Shown: piece by piece, positions 10,501-25,500 of the stretch | Layout of the letters: the number at the start of each line of letters is the position of its first letter | Position numbering within the stretch: position 1 is the stretch's first letter | Source: Branchiostoma floridae | Taxonomy: Eukaryota > Chordata > Leptocardii > Amphioxiformes > Branchiostomatidae | Direction: 5' to 3' | Length of the DNA stretch: 64,000 nt | Assembly (NCBI RefSeq): GCF_000003815.2 | Contig: NC_049994.1 | Span: 1,770,643 to 1,834,642 of the forward strand | Notes under the pieces: model-generated | The model's database searches: none | Told to the model about the DNA's origin: nothing | The model's input: only the letters and a program-made list of their open reading frames with translations | Translations under genes and position numbers: made by a program

Positions 10501-13500
10501 AATTCCGTGAATCCAGGCTGACACTCGCACGCGTAGCTTCCTGGGGTGTTTCTACAGCGCCGGTGGGCAGTGACGTCACAGGTTATGATGCTGCACCAGT
10601 CCAACTGTTTCTCTGCAAACAGACATGGAAGGTTACGTCGATAAAGATTAGACATCCAGGTAATAAGATACACCAAAAAGCAGTTACTCAAGCAACTGGA
10701 TAATGATTTTTGAACGATTAGACGTTTCAGGTAAACTCCACTAGCTTTCGTCATTGAAAAATGGTATTGGTGGTATTAGTGGATTCTCTCTGAAACGTCT
10801 AACCGTTTCCAAAATCATATCCTGTTGCTTGAGGAACTGCTTTGTGGCGAAATGGAATGTTGTTCATGATATTGGGTGGGCCTATTGGGTGTTCTGTCGA
10901 GGAACTTGCACTAGGGTGGGGTACACATTTTATCGAATTTGAGCGAAGTGAGTTTAAGGATGTTAAGTGTGCAATGTCAGGGGATTTAAACTCAGGACCT
11001 CTGCATGAGTTTTCAGGCAAGCAATCTAAGTGCAACGCCAAGCGCTTAGTTTTACTCTGTGAACAGAAATAGCGTAGAAACCTGTTTATTTAACAAGATA
11101 AGTATAATAACTCAATATCAGTATATAGAAAATCACCTTCACAGTGGACACCATTTCCAACCCAGCCGTCTTCGCACACGCAGGTCTTCGTTGCAATGTT
11201 ACACACAGCGTGCTCGTGACATTCTCCTGGGCATTCTGTACAGTGGACAAAAGCATATCATTAACTAGACAAAAATGCCTCGCTTCTTTTTAGATAATAC
11301 TAAGATGTTATATAATCGTCATGGAAGTTATATATTCAAGCTTGACGACAACAGTACCTCCACTACTTTTCTTAAGTACTTTATCATTAGGCACATTAAT
11401 CGTGACAAAGACACGCCGTGTAACTCCTGTGTAACTTGTATCACACCACAGATGTAAGAAGAATAGTATCTGGGGTACAAATAAGTAAGTATGTCTTCAT
11501 TGTGTTGTTTACTGACGTTAACAAGCATATCAGGGGACATCACGAATGACGTATATGAACATGCTACATGAGAAGTCATAAACAGCAACTATCGTACTTT
11601 ACCAGAACTATCGCAGAGTGGAATTTGTTATCACCAAGTACAGTAGGGGCATTTTCTCTGGATAGTTTTAATGAACGCTTGCAGACAGATGTGCAAAAGT
11701 TAGGTGTGAGGGGTCGTTCGGTGTAACATAGCAGCTGCTGCCGCGCCGCGTGCCTGCGAAGCTGGTGTGTTACGCGGAAGAGCGGTCAAACCCGCTATAA
11801 AGATACAGATACAGTAAAATTGTGTTTATCATGTTATGAAGGTTAGTCTCACCAGGTGGCGCTATTGTTGTCTCCTCGGGAACGAGAGCGATGGGCCCCT
11901 GCACCACGGCTGCGCGCTGCTGCATCCCTGCTGGCGCCTCGCGCCTGCGCCGTGAAGACGGAGCTTCACATCCCATGGTACAGCGGGAGTTCGGGCTGTC
12001 TGCCGGGCACACCATGACGTCACAATGGAGGTACACCTGTACCGAGCAACATGTTTGATGACAATGATATTTTCGTTTTATTCACTTATATTTTGTGAGT
12101 ATCAGGCAAAAAGCACAATTTGCTTATAAAAGCCTTCTTCTCAAAAACATAAGCGCAAAACAGGAGTAGTGAACAACATACATACATACATGAATAAATA
12201 AATACAAAATAGATAACAGAAAGGTAAGTTTAGTCGGAAAAGTTGGTGCTGAATCAATTAGGAGAATCAACCTGTTCAATGAAAGTGTGGACATTATCAA
12301 AGATAGCATATTTAATACACAGTTCATTAAATGTGAAAGAGATGTTGATCCTGTTAACAATAAAGAGCATAATGCACTGTCGATGAGTTGCTTTAGGTCT
12401 ATTATGTTAGAGACAGATGATAACAGAGAACTTCTTTGGCTGGTATAGATTTTGCAATGAAGGAGATAATGTTCAGTTGTTTCACAATGATCTTTATGGT
12501 ATATCCATTCCCAACATGGACTAAATGAACCCGGACCGATTGATTCTGACTGAGCCCAACTCTAATAAAGGCAACACCAATGCAAATCTTTATCATTTAA
12601 AGAAAACATGTAATTCTACTAATTTCTATCCTTAATTTTGGTTTGATGAAGCTAATATTCAGATATCATACAGAGTCTCTACCAAGCTTTGTTCAGAGAT
12701 ATGTAATCTTGTTTATGATAATTCATCGTAAGCAATAACAATTTCCTCACCATAGTCTCATTGATGAACCTGAAAGCCCGGATACCGTATCGAACGGAGT
12801 TTGGGTCTGACGTGTCCAACTCCTCAAGTGTGTCGTCTTCTTTACACCTGTGGAATTGAATCACATGAGAAATTTTCAAGAATAAAGTTTCTTGTCAAAT
12901 AACTGAGTATATGAATTGTGCTGGTGGAATACATTCAAAGTTAGAAAGGCAACATTAATTTGCAGATAAATGCTTTCAAATGGCTTCACCAATTACTGCT
13001 CTATCTACTCTTAGAGACTTTGTTCTATGTATAATAACCTGCCCTTTCATTTGTTTTCTGCCACTTGCTTCATAGTGTATTCTAGCAAGAAAAGTGACTT
13101 CTTATATAAAAACAGCTTATTGTTCCTCACCCATCCCGAATGATGAAGTATTGCAATGCGTCATCATGATTGAAGGTTGGCGTAGCCTTGCAGTTCTCCA
13201 CGAACAAGACGACACCTGTGGCTTGCGAATCCACCGCCACACTGAAGTACAACATGTGGTTGATGGCCACCTGTATGAAGACGCAAAATAAACATTTGTC
13301 ACCTTGTACTTCTATGCAGTTTTGCAGTAACAAGCAGATATCTTAATGTCACTTTCCATCATCCATAAATCTCATGCATTTACTACTAGTAAGAAATCAG
13401 TCGAAGGCAGGGATAATTATACGCATTATGAATTTTTTTTTCATAAAAGAAGTGTTATAGCCGTAAATAGTTTCGGCATAATTTCATCAAGTTGGTAAAT

Positions 13501-16500
13501 CAGAAAATAGCAAAATTCAAATCCACAAGGCGATTCTGACTAGTTCACACTGGATTGCAGCTAAAGGTTACGTTTGAGGCCGCATCTGTAAGCAGCGACA
13601 CCTATAGCTGCAGTGCAATGTGAAGCACTCGGTATTACTACAAGGTAGGTGTCAGACAGCAGTCGAAACTTCGGTCGAATAAAACGCTTGGTATATACAA
13701 AGAATGTTGTAATTCACAGTTGGTTATAGTATGTCATTGCTTTGATACGAGGCGAATAACAAGGATGCGTAACGCTGTCTACTAAATTGTCATAGACTGA
13801 TAGTCAACAGTACAGTACCTTGACAGGAAACTCATTCTGGTCATATGGCCGCAGAAATGCCTCGGAGTGATACAAGTTCATGCTAAATGTGAAGGAGCCA
13901 TTCGAACTGGGAATCGTCACACTGCATTGTAAAGGAATAAATAACAGTTAACAAGAATGAAAAAGAAAACACACAGACATTCTTTTGAGAAATTAACATA
14001 GTTAACTTGATACAACTTGAACGCCAAACATATCCATCGCTCGCCGAGAAATCATATTCTCTTAGTTAGATATTTCGAAACGGATTGACGACCAAACACG
14101 TGACGTCGGCGTGGCGTAATTTAAGGGCGTTTAGTCCAGAAAATAAAAGTCCTGGGTTCGAATATCCTGACATGCTCCATTGAAGTTGTGCCCTTGGGAA
14201 ACACACTTAAATCGACCGTCCTCACTTCACTCAGGTGAAGACTAATATATAGCACCTGGTGTGTTACACCTTGGTGCGGTTTACGACTATACAATACAAA
14301 CAAAGGCAAAACAACACAACAAAAGTTGGTAGTCACTTTGGCAGTGGTATCGGGAAAAGGATCGGACCAACTCCGACGATGTCCTCCCGGACGTAGTCAC
14401 AGCGGAACGGCCAGCGCTGCTCCGGGGTCCTGACGATAACACCGTCCGGCACGGCAGCGCCGAACACTACCTCGTTTGTGAAAGACATTTTGGGGTTGTC
14501 GGCTGCATCCTGTGATAGAACACAAGTTTTTTTTCGTAAAATCTTTGCCCACGCGTGCTAGCCTGACAATGTAACGTTACTTCACCTTTATCCGCGGGTA
14601 ACCTATATCTGTTGTGCTGCAAAACAGGGTATCCAGGGATATCAATTTCAAATTGTGGTATTTTAAAAATATTACAGTTTGAAGCCACCATCTGTCGACT
14701 TGATACCCCGCCCTGAATACATTCTAAATACATACGTTCTTAAAAAGAACAGATAAAGGTTACCCTCGGATAAAGGTGAACTAGCGTTATATGTAAACTA
14801 TTCAAAACTTAACCCAGTGCCCATATGTACAATAAAAGTCTTTTTTCATTCATTGATAGTATTCATTCGTCACTTGTGGCATATAGCACAGAGGCACTAT
14901 TGCTGGAAACGTGAGTGTAGTTGGTAAGTGAGGCTGGGCTACTATTGTAGTTAAAAAAGCAAGATTCGTGTTAAAGACGTCATTTGGTCATGATAAGTAA
15001 CCACACCAAAAAAGCTGCCCATACAGACGTGTTATCAGACATACATCATGGTAGCACAGAAACGTTCCAGTTTAAAAAATATCTAAAATAGACTTACCTC
15101 GGATATGGTTCCACATCCGTTCAGAGGTGCCGTGAGTATCACGTGTGTACTGTTAACATTTGCACGGCAGTTTGGGTCACGCAGGCGCAAAGTGCCCACC
15201 TCCACCCCAACAAGAACCTCTCTGGTGAATATAACGCGCATGTAGGACGGGTCACATGTTAGATGTCCACGTCCGGATTCTGATAGAGAGAACACAATTA
15301 TTCGTTATAGTTTTAAACTTTGATAATATCTTACATTGCCATATTTTGGAACCTCAATTATTTGCAATTTATACAGCATTCAAGATTAACGCCCAGCCTA
15401 CCTCATCAAGAACTTTTATGTTGTCAATGTGGGGATTACCGTGGCGTAATACTTTTTGGCATCGAATCCAGGTGTCCTGGGTTCGACTTCCCTGACATGC
15501 TATCGATGTTGTACGCTTGGAAATGGAACTTGATACGACTTTCCTCAGGTAAAGATTAGTACCTAACTTCGGTTAGGACGTCCAAACGTAAAGCATGTGA
15601 AAGAACCCAAAACACGTACCGATAAGAATAGGGGCCCGTTACGTGTACATTGTAAGGGAGGGGTCAGTTATCGCTCCGGACAGCGAACTTTGCGTTGCAC
15701 AGAGCTAGAAGAAGAGTTGCTCTATTGCAGTTCTGTGTATGAGCAGCTGTGCATACTAAACAGTTGGTAAAATCAGGCAAGCAATGATTGCTGCTTGAAA
15801 AATAATTTTCCTGTATGTTTCAAACTTTTTGTTATGATTGACATGTAAGAGTTAGTATCACATATTAGAGTTATTATTGAAATGTAAGAACGATTGCCTC
15901 ACCAGTTGATGCTGTGACCGATGTTTCAGCACTCTCCCCATACAACCCCACAGCCACGACCGTGATCCTGTACTGAACCGCCGGGAGCAGTCCTGTGACG
16001 GTAGCCGACGTGTCGTCAGGTCCAGGCGGCGGGTAGAGGTCGCGAGTGCTCCCGCCTGCCGGAGTCTCACTCACCCGAAATCTCACCAAGGTGGAACTTG
16101 GCAAAGTCCAGGAAACGCTGATTGTGTTGAACGTCGTCTGGACAACCTGAAGTTCGGTTGGCGGGTCTACAGCTAGGATAACAAGAAATTTGCAATGATC
16201 GAACTTTAAGTTATATGAAATGAATGTTTCTTGCGAATTCTAAAGGAGATATCTCATTAGACCGAGCCTGTATTTGTGAAAAATTGTTTCGACAACTTTT
16301 TCGCCAATTTTCTCTTGTGGTCAAACTAACGGCTGGCGCTGGTAACATTTGACCTCTACAAACAAAATGGCCGCACCCGATATGATGATTAAGCGCTCAG
16401 TTTCAGCCCCAAAATAGTTGAGTACCATCAGCCTCAAATTAGATTTAAGATAACTTTGGAAATCGCAGCGTTGTCACTGAATAAAAACATGTTTCAAAAT

Positions 16501-19500
16501 GAGATTTTCGGCTGATTCCTGCCATTTTACTGATTGTTTTCTAAAATCTTTTTGAAAATTGACATTTCAGACGAGAAACTGGCACCTAATGTTGATTATC
16601 TTTAACAGTCGCACGTCCCAGTGGCAAATTGCAGCAGAACTAGACAGATCAAGTAAATACCGGGATGTTTTTACCTGTAGCAAACAGACTGCTCGAAGCA
16701 CCAGGACTTTCCCGTGAACCTCGGTAGGAGTAAACACTGATGTTGTACATAGTTCCCGGCAGAAGTCCTGTGATGACAGCAGAGGTGGTCCCGTTCACTA
16801 CAACTGTCGGCTATAGGCAACAAGACATAAAGTCATTAACTACTATAAGGACTGAAAGTAGCGTAGGCAATTCATATTAGTTCAACGAATATTATTGCTA
16901 TTTAGAAATACCCACTTAAAAAGCAGGCATTACTTGATTAGTGATACAAAATTCGAACAGACAAAGCACGTGGCAAAGTATTGATATTTGCAATTGATTT
17001 AGTACTGATTGGTTGCCAAAGGGGGGGGGGGTGAAATAGGGAAGTAAATAGATCACCCCAGCAGCAAAAGTAAACAAATACGGTGAAAATGCTGCTTGGA
17101 AAAGCCATTACAGATGTAACATAGATCTACAACCGTTTGAAAAATACAAAAAATTGTAAGTGTAATACTCAAACATTTATTGACTAGTACAGTGAAAGAA
17201 GAAATGTTTGCATTGCTTTAATAGTTTAACCTCTTCACAACGAACTCCAAACCACCGCAAACTTTTTCTCTTTTACAGTTGGACATTAAATTTACGCTCT
17301 GCATGGCAGTTTCAACTAATATCCAAGCAGATCCTACATTGGGACAAGGTAGTATCATAAGCTGTCCGAAGAAGTTAGCTGGTGAATGAAACCGCGTTTC
17401 CCTCGTTGGGAACTTCTTCGGCCAGCTTACGGTACCATCTTATAATCTCCACCATAGGATTTATTGAATTATATGAATTGCAGGCTATGAGAGAAAAAGG
17501 GATGAAATACATGGATACGTCCTCAAACACTTGTTACCTGTGAGAATCCACCTTGCTCGGTACCAATGACACGGTAGCCGTCAGTGAATGGCGAGGCTGA
17601 CCAGGAGATTACAATACTTGTTGTGTTTGCTGTCAGCAATGTCAGGTCTGATGGCGGCTCTGGAGCTAGAATTCAATTAATTAAGTCAATAAATTATTTC
17701 AAGTGCTAATTTAATTACAATAAATTGTTTCAAGTGCTAATTTAATTACAATTCAACATTTTCTAATCACATTCAACCATAACATTAGAACTCGATGAAC
17801 ACAGACGTTTATACAAAATATTCACCCCTCTGATGTTATTGAACATCGAACCTTTCATACGTTATTTTGAGGAAAAGACATGGTGAAAACTTGCAATGGC
17901 AAATCTACGTTTTTTGGGCGAGTTTACAATGACGTCGCGGCAGGAAACAAATGTGATTTGTAAGATTATAGAACATCAGAAAACTGTACATTTAAAAAAA
18001 AAACGTCTTTGTCCAATACTGGCAATGATTGCTTGTAATCATTGATGACATACATCAAGCATAATTGACTGACTTCACATTATATTTCCGGAAAAGATAT
18101 GCGACTCTACCTGTACATCGGTGGTCATGAAGGCAGTAACACCCATAATCTTGATTACGTACAGTCCACGTGAACTCTTCTTCACAGGAGATGGGACGGC
18201 AGGAGATGCTTCCCAGCCTGCCGCAAGAACATTGGAGGTTTCCTGGTTCCCCCCATACTTCGCCAATCTTCATAGAAACAGTGATTATTTAAAAAAAATA
18301 ATAACATACATCATATATTCAATATACACCATGTACAATTCACATTTCATCAATGTGATAACAAATAAACCATTTGATAGGTGCAATGATTTATGCACCT
18401 TATGATTAAACTGTTGGCAATTCATCAGTACTACTGGATGTCGGGGAGCCCCTACGACCACTGAGGTTACGGGCCGTGAGTGAGTGAGTGGATTCAACTC
18501 ATGTAACGATCTATGGCTCCGTCCCATGTAACCATGCAATGGTAGTATGAGACGGGGGGCGACACAGGCTTTCTGTTACGTATAACCCACTGCTCCAGTT
18601 ACGTGGGTCTAACGTCACGTCCTATTGAACATGGCTCGCAGAGTCAGTGGAAAATTTGTACAACTCTTAACCCATCTAAAGTGTTAGATAGATAAGGTGT
18701 CGTTTTCTTCCATATTTCTGTGATTTTACAATATTTTGATGTTCACCTTGAAGTATCGTCCGCTGCGTTCGCATCCACAGTCATCGGGCTGAACGCACGA
18801 GTCTCCACTGAGAACGAATCCAGGTTCGCACGCACATCCCTCCACGCACGGAGTGAGGCAGCTGATGGTAGCATTCTGACTGGAGCATGTGTTAGGGCAA
18901 GCGCTGGTGCACGGTGAGTACGTGCTGTTAGCTCCACAGGGCAAAGCTGGAAGAGAAAGCGCTTCAAAACTAAAAAAAATTGTTGATAAGATAGAAAAAA
19001 GATAGAAGATCTGTGTTATTTCATTGCTGACCCTAAAAAAATACAACAATGACAGAACTATATTCTTCAATTGTCCACGTTTCCATAGTTAGATAGCGGG
19101 ACAAAATTCCTTCTGCAATTAGATAAACGAAGACTTGAATGCAACGTAGCACACGAGAAAAGTTGTCTGTGTGACTGTGAGGTTGAGTAAGAAAATGCAG
19201 TTTCCCAAAATATCTTCTACTTATTGTTCGTACCGAAGTGGCATATGACAATAACGATATCAATGGTTCATTTCATCAGTTTATTTTTAAAATGTGAATT
19301 GTGAATATGAACGCAATAGCGGGTTGACAGCATCTCCTCTATTGTAAAGCGCTACAACTACATTAATCTAGGTACGTAGATATGGATTTGGGACATGTCA
19401 TTGATCTGGTGTCACAGAAGAGACTCGGGACTATAATACGGCTGAATAACAGGCTATTTCCGGAGAGGACAGAAGAGACTCAGCAGCTACAAAACATCTG

Positions 19501-22500
19501 GATACCAGGCTATTTGCTAGGCGTAAGGTCCCTTCTCACGAGAGTAAGAATGAGCCGGAATGCTGTCAGCATGAAAATTCTTTCTATTCCTGGCAATTCA
19601 TAGTGTATTCTAGAGTTTCTAGCATTCATTACGAATTCACACGAAGAGAAAATAATTTTTCATTCTGACGGCATTTTTGCTAATTCCTAGGCCTTCTATG
19701 ATATAAGGTCCATTTGGAATTCCCACCCGAATGGCCCCGAATGTTGCAAAAATTTTGCAAATACGAGTACTTCAGCATTCCGGCTGGTTCTGCTTGGTTC
19801 TTGCTATTCCGATCGCTTTCAGTGTGAAAACCCTATTAAACACGATTTACGTGTGATCTTGTCCATTAATTGTCGTTGTGGCGTCTTTTTGTCATCGATC
19901 GCGATGCTGTGCCTGATGTTTGGAACACCCCCAAGCGACGCAATGTTGTTCACAAAGCAAGATAGATATATCACATGAAACTATCGATGTTCTATAACCT
20001 CTCCATGGGACACAATGTTTTCACTTACGACAAAAAGTCTGGTTCCTCCAGGACAAGGCAGTCAGACCAGGGTGCCCCGCCTCCACACACACACGAGCTG
20101 CAGACTCCAGGTTCTGGCACAGCTGCGCGGCATCTCCACCGTTAGCGCAAACATCGAAGACGCAGGAGTCGTAGAACACGCCGAGGTCTGTGAGGTTGTG
20201 GCACACACCCAAAGCACCGTTCCGATCCGTCAGCATGCCGCACATCGTGGGGCCTGCGACTGTCTGTAGTAGTGCAGGACTACAGACACTGGCAGGTGCT
20301 GGTGTCGACCCATCATCCGCCCCATCATCCGAGCAGCTGCACGGAATCAAAAGGAAATCATGCAAAACAGATGCATATAGAATAAAGCTAAGGGCACAAC
20401 CCACCGAACGGGCAAATACGTGCTGCCTACGTGCCAAAACGTGGGTAATCTTTTGGAATCCGCAAGTGGTAAGTGCCGTCTCCGTAATAACTCGTGGGAA
20501 TCCGACGAATTTTCGAGCACGCAGACACGCCGTAGAACTTTACGTGCAGGCAAAACCTCCTCCCTGCTCTTGCCAGTCGTTTCCTACGTTTTCAGAAATA
20601 CTTTGCGTGTCCTCCCAAAGAACGTACGGACAAATTGCACGTATGGCGGGTTATACCCTTAGCTTTAAACACAGTGCGCATCACCCGCATACCAGTCCGA
20701 TCGCGGGAAGGATTGCCCGAAGACTCAAGGTAGAGGTCACTGTAGTGTCCGTATGAGTTCCTTATTTACACATTTTGGCTTGGTTAAAGTTTGCGACCGA
20801 AAAAGTAGTTTATCGTTCGATAACCAGGCTGCACAAGTAAAATACAACTTCTTCCCCGCAAACGTTACATCAACTTCATCAGAATGGAGATCTGCACCTC
20901 TCACGGACTTCTACGTGGGGCGCACTCAACTGCGGTTCGGTTCACTCTCGATTACCATAGTCAAGTCCCCATTCGTGCGGGGTCCGAATCGAATTCTTAG
21001 CCTCTACCAGGCTCCACATATGTAGGTCACTGTAAAATAGTAGAAATTGGACAAATTTCGACCTAGCTAACTCCTCTGGTATGTCACTTGTCTATATTTG
21101 TCCAATTTCTACAGTTTTTCCACGTACGTGTGAATCCACCCTTTAGTTTGTGTAAAAGCAAAGTTGAAGGCAAGAAAAGAGGCACACCTCGACCACGTCG
21201 TGGCCCAGCTATTTCCGAATGTGGTTTCATCTCCTGCGATCCATCCATAGGACGTCCTGAAGTCGTTCTCCTTGTCACCATCGAAATCCCCGCACAATCC
21301 GCACGTCTGGTTCCTGTAGGTCCACGGCACGAACACCTGGGAAAGGGAAAAGTGAAGTGCATCCATTAGAGCCCCCTAAACAGCTGCTCTGCCATTTGTC
21401 GTGAAAGAGAAGACAGGCACTATACACAGTTTTTTTACGGGTTTATTGTACCAGGGAAATTCCGCAAGCTCTTTACGACTGAATGCAATCTTTTCCGGTA
21501 GCGTGCATGTAAGGTGAGCGACACAAGCCGAAATCGAACTGACGGCTTCTCGATTCAGTTCCAGAGACAGGGCCGCTACTTTCTTGGCTACCTTTGGTAG
21601 CGAGATTGAAATTAACGGGAGGAATTAAACACAGGAATACGGGTTGTGGAGTTGTTCGGTGAGGTCTTTGTTAGTTTGTTAGTTTGTTTGTATTGCATAC
21701 CGGTACCGGTAAACTGACTCCTGCCGTAATACCAGGTTTGTACTGAACAGTACAAGATTTATACATATCCTGAAAAACTAAATCTATTTGATCCCCTCAC
21801 ACCGGAATGATGTTTTCGACAGGCGCGGTTGGATCTTCAACGTGCTCAAGTTGTCGTTCTCCTCAAACACGGGACCTTCATCTAACGTCCTGTCGGAGGC
21901 ACGTCTCTAACTGAACATACAAATTCCTTCATTGTTCCAACTCGTAAAATAATCTATCTGAATGTTGATGTTTTACTTACTTTTGCGTGATGGGAGCCGT
22001 CGTAGAAGACTTTAACAGAAATGTTAGTCTCCAAAAGCAGGAAGATGCCACTGTAACTTCCCCACACAGTGTTCTTCAGGTTGAACGGCGGAGTGTATCG
22101 AACTCCATTGACCTGGGTATAGAGGGATAATATAGTGACTATAAAAGACAAAAACCGTGGACGAGAAAAAAAAAAGGTTCATAATTCTAGCATGAAAGTT
22201 CATCTGTGTTCATAAATGTTCGACACTTAACTTAAATAGCAAACGCTTCGAAGAAATAGGACCAAATTGTCGGATGAGACGGGAGACGACACAGGTTATC
22301 TGGCACTTACGACCATTACTGCGGTAACGTGTTTTTAATGCGTAACATCCGGGAAAGTAATGGTTCGTGGGTAACGTAAATGTCATCCGAACATTTGGGT
22401 AAGTCCCAATTTCAAAAGGCACTAGTCTTAGCTTCCTGGAGTTCAGTCTCCTCTTATTCAATTCCATCTACCTGAACCGCAAATGAGGGCAGTTGGGAGC

Positions 22501-25500
22501 TCCCCAAGTCCTACCTACTCCTTCTCCGCAAGGAGGCGGGGGAGGGGTCAGATGATCTACGCAAGCCTGGTCTAGTCTCGTGTTATCTCGCGAGATCGGG
22601 ACTAGGCCATGGCTATTCTCCGTGACCAAGATGTGCTGTCAGACATCGAAAATTTGGAGGTACGTACTCTACCTTTTAAACTGTCACTGTTGGAAGAAAA
22701 TTGATAGTAACTGTACGCATACGTGACTGATGAACCTCTTCAATGACCTACCAAAACAGTTTTTCTCTGAAGAATGGAGATCCTGTATCCCTTCACGTCT
22801 AAGTACACGGCCCTGGTGCAGGACACGCGGGAGCTGCTGCCGCACGGCTCGTTGGTAACCTCGACCCTGAAGTCTGTGGTGTTGCCGCACTGTTCAGCCA
22901 GCACGTAGTCACACACCCCTTGGAAGTGGTGCGCCAGCCCGTCAAATGTTATATAGTGGGGATCTCCCCACGCTGTACAGGTACCACCATCCACTATACA
23001 TGAATGCAAATGAAATTATTGACATTTTCCGTGCTTGTTAATTTTGAATTTGTAGATATATAATTGCAATATATAGGCATTTCTTACAGCAAAAACAATT
23101 GTCTTATCAATACATTAAGTCCCTAGATCCCACCTGTATTATGATGAAATAGATACAATATATAGAAAAAAATTCTAGATTGACCTTGAAACAATGTTCT
23201 TATTCTTTGTGGTAACGAAACCAAGAAAAGTTAGATGACGGAATATCAGAGTAAATGAAATCATGCATGCCTAATCTGGTGTTATTAAAGGTATTTGATC
23301 AAAACCATTATCTAAATTCCCTTTCATGAATTTTCATTTCAAAGTCCCCAACACCCCTACCTAACCCCAAAAACAAGTATACTCACGTGTCTCGCAGTTA
23401 ACACCGATGAAGCCAGGCGCACACTGACAGTCGTAGCGCTTGTCTCCATCCACGCACAGGCCTCCATTTTGGCAGGGCTGAGACAGGCACTCATCTATTG
23501 ATGACATAATTTTGTTCCCGTAAGTTTAACAAAACGAAACCAAAAGAATCATAGTTGCCACAAGTTCAACTAACTTTTACCATATGGGCGATCACCAAAA
23601 AGACTACAACCAGAACTTATAGTACAGAATGTAAGACAGCTCGCTGGACCTTTTGAAAACATATAATATAGTGTACCGTCAAACTCTTACCATATTCAAG
23701 AGAACATCAAAGTCTTGAAAGAAGAAGGCAACTCCCTTAATAGCAAACGTCATGGCATATAATTGACTACAAATCAATATCATATGCTCAATACTTTTTT
23801 TTACCTTGATGTACACGTAACTAGCCTTCGGTCATGAATTTGAAAATATATAATGATTCTATTATACAACCAGACAAGACGGAGTTCAAATAAAGTTGCC
23901 GTACTGGTTTCGAATCCCTGGAATGTCCAGAGATTTTTGTTGCTGATTCCTGTAAACGCCGGCCCTCCTCTAGCACAGCCATGCTGACCAACCACTGCTC
24001 CCTGGTCGATGAGGATGTGGTAGTTTCCGGTCTGAAAGGTGTGGCGTGTGTCCTGAACCTCAGCGTCCTGCTGGAGATGGTCACGTCTGATGACGTCATG
24101 GTGTCGATGACGTAAACCTGCTGGTCATCACTGCTGTTGAAGACCCGGATGTATCTCGACGAGGAGGGTCGCTGGACCTTGTGAAAATATACATTGTATT
24201 GTCAAACTCAAAATCTTACCGTATTCAAGAGAACATTCAATCTAGATTCCATTGTATTATGCTTCACGTTATATCATATGAAGGGTACATCATCATTTTA
24301 TCTCTTTCGTAACATTAAAGGGTGATTTTCTTTAATCTAATGAATTGACAGAAAGCGGTTTCAAGATACAACAAAAACATGATGATTCAAAATTCCATTA
24401 TTTTAGCGAAAGTGTTTTTGACTTTGTTCATTTGACATGTTGGTACCACTGGAAGATTGCGTGGCACAATCGGCAGAACGTTGGGCTCAGGCCCAAGATG
24501 TCCTGAGTTTGAATCCTGCCGTGTCACCGATCTTGTGCCCCTATGAAAGGCACTTAACTTTCAACTTTGGACCAGATTTATTTTAAGAGAGTCCATTACT
24601 TTAATGGAAGTGTGCATTCTTGCACAGGATTTTATTTTTTTTGCATGGGGCCGGGGTAGGTAAAATATGCTGTATTTGCTTACAAATGTTGCCTTACTAG
24701 TTTATGTATGCTATTTAAGTTACTTTGTAATTTGCGTAATGTGTTGCAATTTCAAGTATCTTTGGTTTAGTTTCATAATTGCACAAATGCATTTGTCTTT
24801 GGGGCTTTTCCCCATTGCATATTGAACGAAATTAAACAAACAAACAATACATCAGATAAAAAAGTCAATACGGGTCGATCACAATTGACCTGTTTTGGCG
24901 TCATAACATCAATGAACAATAATTGTAAATCTGCATCTGAAATACCTGTGTATCAAACTCAAGCATCCACTCTGTCCTATACGCGACATCAACGCGTCCC
25001 ACGGGCCTCAATGTTTCAAGCACAGCGTCGGGAGAAAAATCTAAGAGAAGCAAATAAAAAGTTATCTTTATTTTCCCTCAAAATCATTTTTTATACATTA
25101 AGTCATTAAGTCACGAAAAGCATACAATATGCTATAACATTACATTTAAAATGACTTTTTAACACAATAACAGAGTCCATTTTTTGAAGCCTCTTCGCCT
25201 CTTGTTATCCTGTCTTCATTGTTGTTTGGCACTGGACCGAATGCTCCAAAACACCATACAAACTATTCACAGGAGAAATACTACTCACCTCCCACAAGAA
25301 GGGTGACACAGCGTTGCTCAGAGGTCAACCTGCACAAAAGCAAGTCTCAATCATATCAAAAGATTATCCTATCACCAGTGTTAAGTGCAGAGATATCTGT
25401 ACAATACCGTTACAACTACAGGACATGGCACTACGGGTATGAATAGTTATAGTTCATCAATTACAAGAAGACCATATATGAATAGACGTTTTACACTAGT

